A DNA stretch of 64,000 bases from Macquaria australasica (taxonomy: Eukaryota; Chordata; Actinopteri; Centrarchiformes; Percichthyidae): contig SEMN01000490.1 in assembly GCA_005408345.1 (NCBI GenBank), forward strand, positions 1-64,000. Reading direction: 5' to 3'. The translations under genes and the position numbers were made by a program. Below the pieces are notes generated by a model. That model made no database searches. It was not told where the DNA came from and saw only the letters and a program-made list of their open reading frames with translations. Of the stretch, positions 44,242 to 54,113 are shown piece after piece. How positions within the stretch are numbered: position 1 is the stretch's first letter; each line of letters opens with the position of its first letter.

Positions 44242-44276
<35 letters not shown>

Positions 44277-45692
44277 ACTGTTATCACCCCAGCTGCTGAT
44301 TTGGTTCATTTGCTCCAGAATGAATTATTTCACTGGTGCCATGTTTTGGGTGCACTTCACTGCAGATTTTAGACAAAATGTACAGTGAATATTCTAAAGA
44401 GCGGGCCACAGGACAAAGAATTCAGAGGAACACGAACAACTGAGACTTGATGACAAAGCTTCATAAATTATAAAATATTTTGGCATTTTATGATTTCCTA
44501 ACAGGAAGCGAGAGGAAAGCAAGATGGGTAATGACACAGGACATTGGTAGATCATCTTTTTGATTACCAAGATGTTCTGTAAAACTTGGGAATCAACTAT
44601 GATTTCAGTGTGATTGCTCTAAAAGCCATTTCTGGAGAAATTTGGAATTACTGCTGAGTAACAGTAAGCCTCCTATGAATTGTGTTTCATCACTCACAAT
44701 CTCGTCCTGACCTTGGCTTATTAACATGCTTTGCTGCTCTCTAGTGTCTGCCCTTCTGCAGTAAGACACACAAGCCCAAACATGCACCCGTGCACATTTG
44801 CAGCCCTCACCTTGTCGTCAATTCCCCCGACAAAAATACGATTGGGGATAACGGTGTCGAGGCAGGGGCCGTGGTGGTTCAGGATGTCATCGTGGTTTTC
44901 TGGAGGCAACACATCAGGGGTGGAAGAGCTGCTGCCGTTCTGGGACGGAGAGCAGGATGTTAACTTGAATGAAAGAAAATGACAAGGCATTGTGGTCATT
45001 GTGGGCCAGTAAGAAACAACTTAGTCCTACTTGATACCAGATTTGTTTTTGTTTTTTTAAAATCACCAGCGTCATCCATTCCTACCAGACAACACTTCGT
45101 GGAGAAATTTTAAATCTTTTTTTGTCTGGCGAGCAAACCACGCAGCAACAACAAAGCACCAAAAAAAAAAAAAAAAAAGACTTAAAACCATTAACAGCTG
45201 CTTCTTAATCACTCATTGAAGTCCAACAAACAAAACAATAAACAGTCTTTCAAAATCAGACGAAGTTGATGCACCTGCAGCCAGCAGATAGAAACAGCTA
45301 CTCGCAACTTGCCCCGCTGACATAACGTTAAACACCTGAAAAAAAATAGTCCTGCAAAACGTGACCTTGAAGAGTGACTTGTTAACCACCAGGTATCACT
45401 CTTTAGTTAGCTACTTAGCGCATTTCAATAAAACCCCGCTTTCCTAACGTTGTCTAGCAAGACGAACCACTTAAAATGAGCTAAAGTTACAGCAGTTACG
45501 CTTGCGTTTTCTTGCTCGGTTGATTTTTTAGTAAACCGAGTTAACCCGACAAGTTAGTTAACTTTAATCACCATAAACACCGTTATGCTAGCTAAGCCAA
45601 CCGGCCAGCAAGGCGGGTAAGCCAAGTTAACGGCAGACGTGACGGTTCACGCTCACCGTGGTTTGCGCCTCCACTTCCATAGCCGCGCTCAT
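42014..45692 (-). CDS. boll: Boule-like RNA-binding protein (DAZ family)
   Basis: Ten coding exons: 45692-45657, 44939-44811, 44241-44150, 44033-43979, 43856-43781, 43411-43251, 42958-42887, 42791-42756, 42671-42552 and 42166-42014. They sum to 930 nt, 309 aa, with all phases consistent. A single RRM starts near residue 45, with RNP2 IFVGGI and RNP1 RGYGFVTF. Then follow KLSIGQAVRKQQ, the BOLL-specific GTMYLTTSAGNPYSYHNGVA, and one DAZ-type motif (HQPVYQQPAYHHYQ, about residues 194-207). Boule binds mRNA 3' UTRs and promotes translation during meiosis in germ cells. GTMYLTTS and YHNGVAYFH separate it from DAZL. The N-terminus before the RRM carries a Ser-rich and acidic stretch, and the C-terminal 50 residues are basic then acidic and differ from mammals. 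The second intron ends in a TG repeat that serves as the acceptor tract. Confidence 0.96.
42223..42245. repeat. (CA)n microsatellite in last boll intron
   Basis: About 11 CA units, some 57 bp upstream (in the sense of transcription) of the last boll exon. Confidence 0.93.
44243..44274. repeat. (CA)n microsatellite at boll splice acceptor
   Basis: About 16 CA units on the plus strand. On the boll strand it is (TG)n running directly into the acceptor TAG at 44242-44244, so it occupies the place of the polypyrimidine tract. Confidence 0.95.
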
Positions 45693-45900
45693 CGGGTGAC
45701 CTTCTGCCTCTAAAGGACGTGCGCCGGCTGTGATCACAGATTAAGTCCGGCCTAACTAGATCTCGCTGATGGTTTAGCTACTGTCGACCCAACCGCCCGG
45801 TACGCCTCGCGCCCCCAGCCTCATTTATGACCTCATCACTCCGCACGTCACTCCGCCCACGCAGTCCGCGTGACGTGGACCGGGCGAAAACCTGGGGTCT
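45693..45900 (-). promoter_or_regulatory. boll promoter, CpG-rich
   Basis: The 200 bp before the boll ATG are GC- and CpG-rich (GCGCCGG, ACGTGACGG, CGGGCGAAAA) compared with the AT-rich surroundings. There is no obvious TATA box. CRE-like TGACGT cores occur on both strands (ACGTCAC near 45845 and TGACGTGG near 45871). It ends abruptly at the minisatellite, which starts about 45930. Confidence 0.5.
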
Positions 45901-45929
45901 ACTTTCTAAATCATGGAAGTCCACAAAAA

Positions 45930-48260
45930 CAGAAAGATTATGAGATTAAAAAGTTAATTATGAGATAGAAAGACAAAATTACGAGATAAAAAAGTCAATT
46001 ATGAGATAAAAATGTTAATTATGAGATAAAAAAGTCAATTATGAGATAAAAATGTTAATTATGAGATATAAAAAGTCAAAATTATGAGATAAAAAGTCAA
46101 AATTATGAAATTAAAAAGTCATAATTATTAGATAAAAAAGTTAATTATGAGATAAAAAACTTAAATATGAGATAAAAAGTGGAAATTATGAGATAAAAAG
46201 TCAAAATTATGAGATAAAAAGTCAATTATGAGATAAAAAAGTCAAAATTATGAGATTAAAAAGTTAATTATGAGATAAAAAGTCAAAATTATGAGATTAA
46301 AAAGTTAATTATGAGATAAAAAGTCAAAATTATGAGATAAAAAAGTTAATTATGAGATAAAAAAGTTAAATATGAGATAAAAAGTGGAAATTATGAGATA
46401 ATTTTTTCTCCAGTGCTTTTAACACCATCCAGCCCAGGATTCTGGGGGACAAGTTGGAGCACGCTGGGGTGGACCATCACCTGGCAGCATGGATCCTGGA
46501 CTACCTCACAAACCGACCACAGTATGTGAGGTTACAGGACTGTGTGTCTGACACACTTCTCTGCAGCACAGGGGCTCCACAGGGAACCGTTCTGGCGCCT
46601 TTCCTGTTCACCTTCTACACAGCGGACTTCACCCATAACACTTCGAACTGTCACCTGCAGAAGTTCTCTGATGACTCTGCCATCGTCGGCCTCATCACCA
46701 CCGGGGATGATGGGGAGTACAGAGAACTGACCCAGGGCTTTGTGGGTTGGTGTCAGCAGAACCGCCTCCAGATCAACGCGAGTAAAACCAAAGAGCTGGT
46801 GGTGGACTTCGGCAGGCACAAACTCCCTCCACCTACACCAGTGAACATCCAGGGAACGGACATTGAGATTGTGAGATCGTACAAGTATCTGGGTGTTCAC
46901 TTGAACAGCAAACTGGACTGGTCAGACAATACGGACGCTCTGTTTAAAAAGGGCCAGAGCCGTCTCTTTTTGCTCAGGAGACTAAGATCTTTTGGAGTGC
47001 AGGGTGCGCTCCTGAGGACTTTCTATGACTCTGTGGTGGCATCAGCTGTCTTGTATGGGGTGACCTGTTGGGCCAGTGGCATCTCTTCCAGGGATAGGAA
47101 GAGACTGGACAGACTGGTAAAGAAGGCCAGCTCTGTCCTTGGATGCCCTCTGGACCCAGTGGAGGTGGTGGGAGGCAGGAGAATGGTGGCCAAGCTATCA
47201 TCACTACTGGAGAACACTTCCCACCCCCTACATGTCACTCTTTCAGCCCTGGGCAGCTCCTTCAGCGACCGGCTGCTCCACCCGCGGTGTCTGAAGGAGA
47301 GGTACCGTAGGTCCTTTCTGCCTGCTGCTGTCAGACTCTATAATCAGTACAGCTCCCGGTAATCTACACTTGACTGTCAGTGTGCAGACTATTCACTACT
47401 ATACTTCATCTACTGCTGTGCATTATCTTCATACATATATTGTATTCATGATGTTATCTACTTCATATGTTGCTGTGAAATATTTTTCATATACATGTAT
47501 ATTATATATGTGCAATATTTTTATCTTATCTATTTGTTCATACTTACAACTGCACTCAGTCACTCTATTATTTATTTCTGTCTATACTGTGTATAGGACT
47601 ATTTTTCTATTTATTTTTATTGTATTCTATATATGACACTTTTGCTGGCTGCTGCAACGCTAAAAAATTTCCCCGCTGTGGGACAATAAAGGCTTATCTT
47701 ATCTTATCTTATCTTATAAAAAGTCAAAATTATGAGATAAAAAGTCAATTATGAGATAAAAAGTCAATTATGAGATAGAAAGTGGAAATTATGAGATAAA
47801 AAGTCAATTATGAGATAAAAAGTCAAGATTATGAAATAAAAAAAGTCATAATTATGAGATAAAAAAGTTAATTATGAGATAAAAAAGTCAATTTTGAGAT
47901 AAAAAAAGTCAATTATGAGATAAAAAGTGGAAATTATGAGATAAAAAGTCAATTATGAGATAAAAAGTCAAAATTATGAAATAAAAAAGTCACAATTATG
48001 AGATAAAAAAGTTAATTATGAGATAAAAAGTCGAAATTATGAGATAAAAATATTAATTATAAGATAAAAAGTCAAAATTATGAGATAAAAAAGTCAATTA
48101 TGAGATAAAAAAGTTAATTATAAGATAAAAAGTCAAAATTATGAGATAAGAAAGTCAATTATGAGATAAAAAGTCAAAATTATGAGATAAAAAAGACAAT
48201 TATGATATAAAAAGTCGAAATTCTGAGATTAAAAGTCATAATTATGAGATAGAAAGTGCA
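45930..48260 (+). repeat. GATAAAAAGTCAAAATTATGA-type minisatellite
   Basis: It consists of imperfect tandem copies of a unit of 16-22 bp (ATTATGAGATAAAAAGTCAA and variants with GTTAATT or GTGGAAATT). Two blocks, about 45930-46402 and 47715-48260, are separated by a retrotransposon insertion. Higher-order phrases repeat, for example AAAGTGGAAATTATGAGATA every several units, so homogenisation by unequal exchange is likely. Confidence 0.93.
46403..47714 (+). mobile_element. 5'-truncated CR1/L2/Rex-type LINE inside the minisatellite
   Basis: From 46406 to 47362 one open frame encodes the second half of a non-LTR reverse transcriptase. It starts within motif A (FSSAFNTIQP), then has motif B (STGAPQGTVLAPFLF), motif C with the catalytic pair (FSDDSAIVG), YKYLGVHL and a basic C-terminal region. 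The frame has no stop before TAA at 47362. A 3' UTR with AATAAAGGC follows, and the tail is about four TCTTA/TTATC units (47694-47716). Truncation at the 5' end and a short 3' repeat tail are the mark of target-primed reverse transcription. The open frame suggests a recent insertion. Clade assignment (CR1/L2/Rex1-like) is tentative. Confidence 0.88.
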
Positions 48261-48483
48261 CATTGCGCCACCCGTAACCCCGTGCAAACGATATGCAATC
48301 CTAAATAAGGCAACTATAACAGTTGACTTTTGCTTCTTCTATCCCATGTGAATCAACACGTGAAGTATTTCATTTGTTGTAAAGCCACGTTTAAAGTCCT
48401 CAATGGTCTCACAATCCATTTCTGACAAATTAACCAGGAGAACTCAAAGAGCTGCTACTCTCATTGTTGTTTGAAAGCATCTC
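48261..48483. other. Spacer between minisatellite blocks
   Basis: Unique-looking sequence without a gene. The stretch AAAGTCCTCAATGGTCTCAC followed by ATTTCTGACAAATTAACC could be a fragment of another transposase-free repeat, but I cannot assign it. Confidence 0.35.
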
Positions 48484-48546
48484 ATAATTATGACTTTTTA
48501 TCTCATAATTATGACTTTTTATCATAATTATGACTTTTTATCTCAT
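48484..48546 (-). repeat. Short inverted block of the same minisatellite
   Basis: TCATAATTATGACTTTTTAT is repeated three times. This is the reverse complement of the unit at 45930-48260, so the array changes orientation across the 220-bp spacer. Confidence 0.9.
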
Positions 48547-49051
48547 CATCTACAAAGATTTCAAAAGGACATTAATGTGGACTGCTCATTTTGTCAACTG
48601 GTTCCAGAAGATCTGTCATTTATTTTGGTCCCGTCCCCACTCTTGTATTTTTTGGCAAGATATCTGTACACTTATTTCCCAATATATTGTTTCTGAATTT
48701 TCCCTCACCTATGAAAATGTATTGTTTGGTTTCTTTACTTAGCAAACCAATATTATATCATCAACTTGATTGTATTATTTGCAAAATCGCGTATTCATAA
48801 ATCGAAGTTTTCCAACTATAAACCAAATTTCTTGATTTTTGAAAATGAAGTCAAACAATACATTTCCTCAATCCCATATTCTAAAAATAGGAAAGTTATC
48901 AAAAACCTAAATATATGTACTCTGTACAACATTTTTTTATGAGTTGTTTTATGATCTCTCTCAATGTTCTGATCCCCTGGTGTTGTTTGTTTGTGATTTC
49001 TGTATGTTCCCTATGTTGTTTGCTAATAAAAAGTTAAAAAAAAAAAAAAAG
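48547..49051 (+). mobile_element. 5'-truncated L1-type retrotransposon, 3' end
   Basis: Across frames the translation gives the C-terminal cysteine-containing part of an L1 ORF2: CSFCQLVPED, HLFWSRPHSCIFWQDI, then SEFSLTYENVLFG. It has frameshifts and stops. It ends with CTAATAAAAAGTT and a run of about 15 A (49037-49051), as in L1 elements. The 5' end begins right at the inverted minisatellite block. Confidence 0.8.
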
Positions 49052-52000
49052 GAGATCATATGTGTGTAGTTTGTAAGACAATAAAACATGAAACCTTCCA
49101 ATGGGGAGTGAATACTTTTTATATACACCATATATGAAGATGTTTAAACTTAAATTGTAGCAAACAGTTGCACAATTATCACAGGAATAGAAAATACAAT
49201 AAAGAGCAAAGAATTCAAAACTGTCTAGTAAGTAGTCTACTCCAAGCCAGGTCTGTGCAGTACTACATATTGCCCACACGGGGGCGCAATTTCTCCGTGA
49301 ATAATAAGTCTTAATAGGCACAGTCTTCATGCTGTCTGTTCGTCATATCCTTGGTAGTACGCACAGACTGAAAACGTTTTTTGTAGGCTTAGTTTCCTGC
49401 TTTTTATACTTGACACATGAGTGATGCTTGACACATTAAGTAAGGTGTAAGCTTTTGCAAAGGGTATACCTACAACTACAAACTTTTTTCTTTTTACTAA
49501 ACTCAGCATATTTTGTCATTTTCTTCCCCATTCAATTCAAGAATGACAAACCTGAGACATTATTTTGCCAGTTTTTAAAGGAATAATTGACCTACAAATA
49601 ATAACGTCAATTGTCAGAAATGTTTTAACTTGTATCCTTTAATATATAAGATTTACATTTTCATTTAAAACGTATATTTTTCAATACAGATTTAGGAAAG
49701 CTCACAGGAGTGGCTGCTCACTCTGGGCTGGTTATTAATAAATAGGGATTTAAGTAAATGGACAGACAGAGACATTTCACAGGCAGAAAAATCCTCAGAA
49801 AATTCAAGTAGATCCACGTAAAGCAGTCAGAGCTGCAACACGTCTTCTTTTCCACTCTCGATCCTCAAGAAGCCACTTTGGATGTTGCGTTACAAGCCTC
49901 ATGGAGCTATAATTTCTCTATGATTGGCGACAAAGTGCTCTGCAACACTGTCATTTGCATCTCATGCCCCCACCTCTTCCTCCTACTCCCTCAGACCACA
50001 ACAAAGCGACAGTACAAAACCTACAAAAGTGTCTCAGACAGAGAAAAGCACCCGATTCAAAGCTGGTAATATCAGTAATGGATGAACAACACATAACAGT
50101 GGTAAAGGGATCTAAAATTTTCTTAGGTTTCCCTAGAACACATCCGTACTATTGTGGATGTCTCTCAACTTTAAAGCTCATGACGTTTTCAGTGTGTAAT
50201 TCCTCTCTGCCTGTCTTGCACATTTCCCATCATTACAACCTCCTTTCTCCAGATTGTTTGTCCTCATCTGAGTAATGTGGCCCACACCATTACTTGTCAT
50301 TCATTTCCAGCTTTTCTTAATTGCCGGGTGAATTTGCCAGCGAGGTCTGACTGTGCAAAATGAGAAGGGCATGCTTGATAATTACAGCAATTTACCAGCT
50401 AAAAGTCCTTTTATACTCCTCAAAGATCATTTAAGACACAAGTGCTGTCAGAGCCACTTGTCTGGCTGTTGGAGTTTTCACTGAAAACAAAAGAGCAGAG
50501 TGTGAGGGGTTTATCTATTATTTATTATTATTGTTATTATTATTATTATTATTATTAATGTGTGTCTTTCTTGTGTGACCACACATGCAAGGTTCTGTTG
50601 TGGCAGGAGGATCATTTTTTCACAGGTGGGGCAGGATAACCTTCCGTTATTACAGCTGACAGTGTTCGAAATTGGGAAGCCGGTAAGGGCTCTCATCCCG
50701 AATAAAAGTAAAAATAAAATAAAAGGTGTATTTCCTTTCTATTGATAGAGCAAGGCTAGAAGTTTCTCTCTTGTTTCCAGTCTTTGTGCTAAGCTAGGCT
50801 AAATACCCATCGGACAACAAGATCTCCAAACTAAAGGGCAAAATATGGCATTTGTCGTCACCTACCAAACTGACACGTGTGTTCAACAACAGCATTTGTC
50901 ATTTGTTGCTCGTCAAACTACTCTTACAAAGGTCAAGTGTGACAAATGCAGTTGTTTCTCTTGTGAGGAAAGTCTCGTCTCGGAGATGAAACTCTGGGTT
51001 TTGACGACAAACAAGCGTATTTCCCGAAATGTCGACTGTTCCTTTAAATGTTGACATTCACAGAGTAAATAAAAGCAGAAATGGAAGAAATAGAGGTCAA
51101 ATATCAGGTCAGACGTGCATGTCCCATCGAGAAAACTGCCATTTTACCTCAGTCGGTCAGTCAGTCAGACAGTCGTGGAGACAGAGGTTGATGAAAAATG
51201 AGCCATAACAGAAGGGCTCAACTCTGGCTCTGTAATTACTCTACAAATCTCTGATTTCCCCTCCTTCATCTCCAGACTATTTATAGCTGCTGCATTCCTC
51301 TCGGAGAATAAAATGATCTCTTTGAGACAGTACAATGCCAGAAATAACAGGTTTGGACAAACATTTGCTGAGGCGTGGTGGGCCTGGCTGACCATTACTG
51401 AGTTTCACTGTGGTTTACACTCTACTGTTTTTTCCCCCTCGTCCATTTATTCATCTGTTATTCTAAAAGGCAGTGGGTTTGCTGGGGGAGGTGGTGGCGG
51501 GTAAGATGTGATGGTTCAACAAAAGAGCTTGTATGAAGTGAGATGAAATGACTTACAGCAAGCAAGGTTGGCTGTTTTCTTACATGTGAGGGAGCGGGCA
51601 AAAAAACCCCCACACACACTCATAAACACACACCTTCATGTCTGCGAATACTCAGGTGACTACAGGGCTCAGACCTCCCTCTTGGTGCTCCATTTTGTTT
51701 ATGTTACAATCATAGGACTTCACCGGCAAAAATGGTCAACTAAGACATGTGGCTTTGAGTGTGAATATGTGTATATGCAATCGTGTGTGTGTGTGTGTCT
51801 TTGCATGCGAGTGTGTTTAGGTTATCAGAGAAGGAAGGCTTTCCTATCGACTGTGTTTCTTGTCAGCTTTTGTTTATCAAGACAAAACAAAGATCGCATG
51901 TAGCCTGCGAAGCGTCCAGGCTTCGACTTATTCCCACCAGTATTCACACCATGCTGCACTGGGAAAATAAATGTTAACCTTGTACTATGGACCAGATGAC

Positions 52001-52344
52001 CCACCTAGTTCATGTTATGTTTTTGAGTGGTAAGACCAAACTTTTTGTCAGTATTTTATGGAATCTTCAGAGGAGTTTTGGCTATCCAGATCTTATTTTA
52101 GAAATATTTAAGTATCCTGTATTTATGGCTATCTTGAACAATCAAACAGACTCATTAAATGCAATACTCAAACGTATACTGGCCCCATATACTGTACCAA
52201 TGAACCCTTGTCAGTGTAGTGATCGTTGAAAGTGTAACCAAAGGCTGAGTTCCCTTCATAATAAGAGTGTAGTTTAGTCAGTGTTTTTGCTTCCTTTAGT
52301 GACACATTCTCTGTAACCTTATCATTTTGTGCCGGCATGTATGG
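49052..52344. other. Intergenic, no gene recognised
   Basis: There are no supportable exons. Features seen are a (TTA)n tract at 50515-50557, a mixed-composition AT-rich stretch at about 50285-50420 with TAATTACAGCAATTTA, and TG-rich sequence near 51780. Confidence 0.5.
50515..50557. repeat. (TTA)n microsatellite
   Basis: About 14 TTA units with one interruption (TTG). Confidence 0.93.
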
Positions 52345-52562
52345 TAGAGGAAAAGCACAGGTGTTACTAATAAAATGAATGATGGCTTTGTTATAGTCAA
52401 GTGTCCCAGTTAGCAAGCCATAGCAGTGAGACAGTGAGCCAGCATGCACAATACCAGGACCCAGAAACTGAAGTAGCTAAATGGAATGTAGCCATTATTA
52501 CTTTTTTTATTTACACCTGTGATTTTCCTCCTGTGACATGTCAAAATGTTTTAGCGAAAAGG
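52345..52562 (+). mobile_element. MITE-like element, copy 1 (left end lost)
   Basis: It shares GGAAAAGCACAGGTGTTACT, CAAGTGTCCCAGTTA, GTGAGCCAGCATG, GCTAAATGGAA and TGTGACATGTCAAAATGT with the copies at 57471-57718 and 59018-59248, in the same order and orientation. The left terminal repeat is missing and the right one is damaged (TTTTAGCGAAAAGG). Confidence 0.85.
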
Positions 52563-53842
52563 ACAAGAATCAGGGAAATAATCTTCTGAATTTTGCTCTT
52601 GTTGTAAACATTCACTGGAGCTCCCTTTGAGGTTTATAGTACATCACATAGCATGATTTAGTATATTAAGCCAAACGTTGCTTTCATTGATGAAAGTGAC
52701 ATATTTTGCAGTCTTAGTCCAAAGTGGCAACTAAGCATTTAAAACCAGTAACTACACAGTGTTCAGTGTTTCCTCCAGGGCTGTTTTTATCCGTGAAATA
52801 GTCCCTTTGAAACAACAGCGAATACTAAAACATGCTCTACGTGACAGGCATTATAGGTGTTCACATGAGACAGGAGTATTATTGGAGTATTATTGATTAA
52901 TACCATAAAAGATACATGTTGATCACATCGTATCATATCAAAAAAACTACAGTATATTGTCCTTTCTCTGGCTTTCTCCAGTGGTTGTTTGCTCTTTTGT
53001 GAAAATGCTTCACCACAATGGTGTTGCATTCCACAGCGACACCCGATGATTTCTCTAAATGTAGACATATTATTTAGGGTTTTATATGCTGGGGCCCTGG
53101 CTATAGTTAGTGGGTGTGCACACACTGACCTACAATAAAGTAAACACACTGAACTGGCCTCTTGCCAGTGAACTGAAAGCGAAGCCAAGTCTCCTTGCTG
53201 TTTCTTTTTACCTCCCTTAATTGCAGGTACAAAATTGTAATTATCACTGCACCTTTGGTACGATTCTCAGAGAGGAACCCACCCATCAGATTCCTGGTAT
53301 CGTTACCTCCAGCTTGATTGCGTTCATAGGTGGAGAACACTTCTATATCACTAAGGTAATGGAGGTTAATGGTTGCGTAAATTCCAATAAGACCTAAATG
53401 TAACATGATACCAGAACCCTTTTATTAGTTATGTGTTTTAGATCGGTTTTCAGTGACTACTGTATTTACAATAAATACTGTCTGTTTTTTATTGCATTAC
53501 ATGAAGCATTTTGTTCTCTAAAACTGCAGAAAAGGTTATATGCAAGCAAAGTTGATGCCACTTCCCTTTATATACGGTCTATGGCTAGAATCAGGCCTAT
53601 AAGTCACCGGGGATCAAACCAGAGAACTGCTTATTGTAGCTGTACTTATTTACTAGTTTCTGCTCTGTGTGACATTTTGAATAAAACATGGTTCATGGGG
53701 GAGAGTGACAAAGACCGAGGGGATGACAAGTTGAGTCATTCAGCTATCATTTCGGATGCGGGATCATGAATTATTTGGCAGGAAGATAACACTAATTTTG
53801 CATTAGATTCACGGCCCAGTGCACCTGCAGATTTTCACCCCC

Positions 53843-53843
<1 letters not shown>

Positions 53844-53908
<65 letters not shown>
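53844..53908. repeat. (CA)n microsatellite, long
   Basis: About 32 uninterrupted CA units. Confidence 0.97.
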
Positions 53909-53909
<1 letters not shown>

Positions 53910-54079
53910 TTGTTGCCCTGCCCCTCCTGACACCCTGTTGTTTGTAAAGTGAATGTAGGTCAGAAATGTGTGTATGTGTGTGTTTGTCTCTCCCTCTTTG
54001 TGTGCGTGTTTACTGTATGTGGCAGCAATGGACGCCCAGTGTGCTATGGAGGTCTCTTGACACAACTACAAATAAGAAT

Positions 54080-54080
<1 letters not shown>

Positions 54081-54111
<31 letters not shown>
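54081..54111. repeat. (CA)n microsatellite
   Basis: About 15 CA units, 170 bp from the long CA tract. Confidence 0.96.

Positions 54112-54113
<2 letters not shown>

Noticed and set aside
44605..44787. Open frames in boll intron 2
   Set aside because: They overlap true boll exon boundaries in the wrong frame and show no conserved motif.
51568..51903. A 111-codon plus-strand open frame
   Set aside because: It is made largely of TG-repeat-derived Cys/Val residues; no domain or homologue was recognised.
53844..54111. Paired CA tracts as a possible CRISPR-like or direct-repeat array
   Set aside because: They are simple dinucleotide repeats with no regular spacers; CRISPR is not expected in a vertebrate genome.
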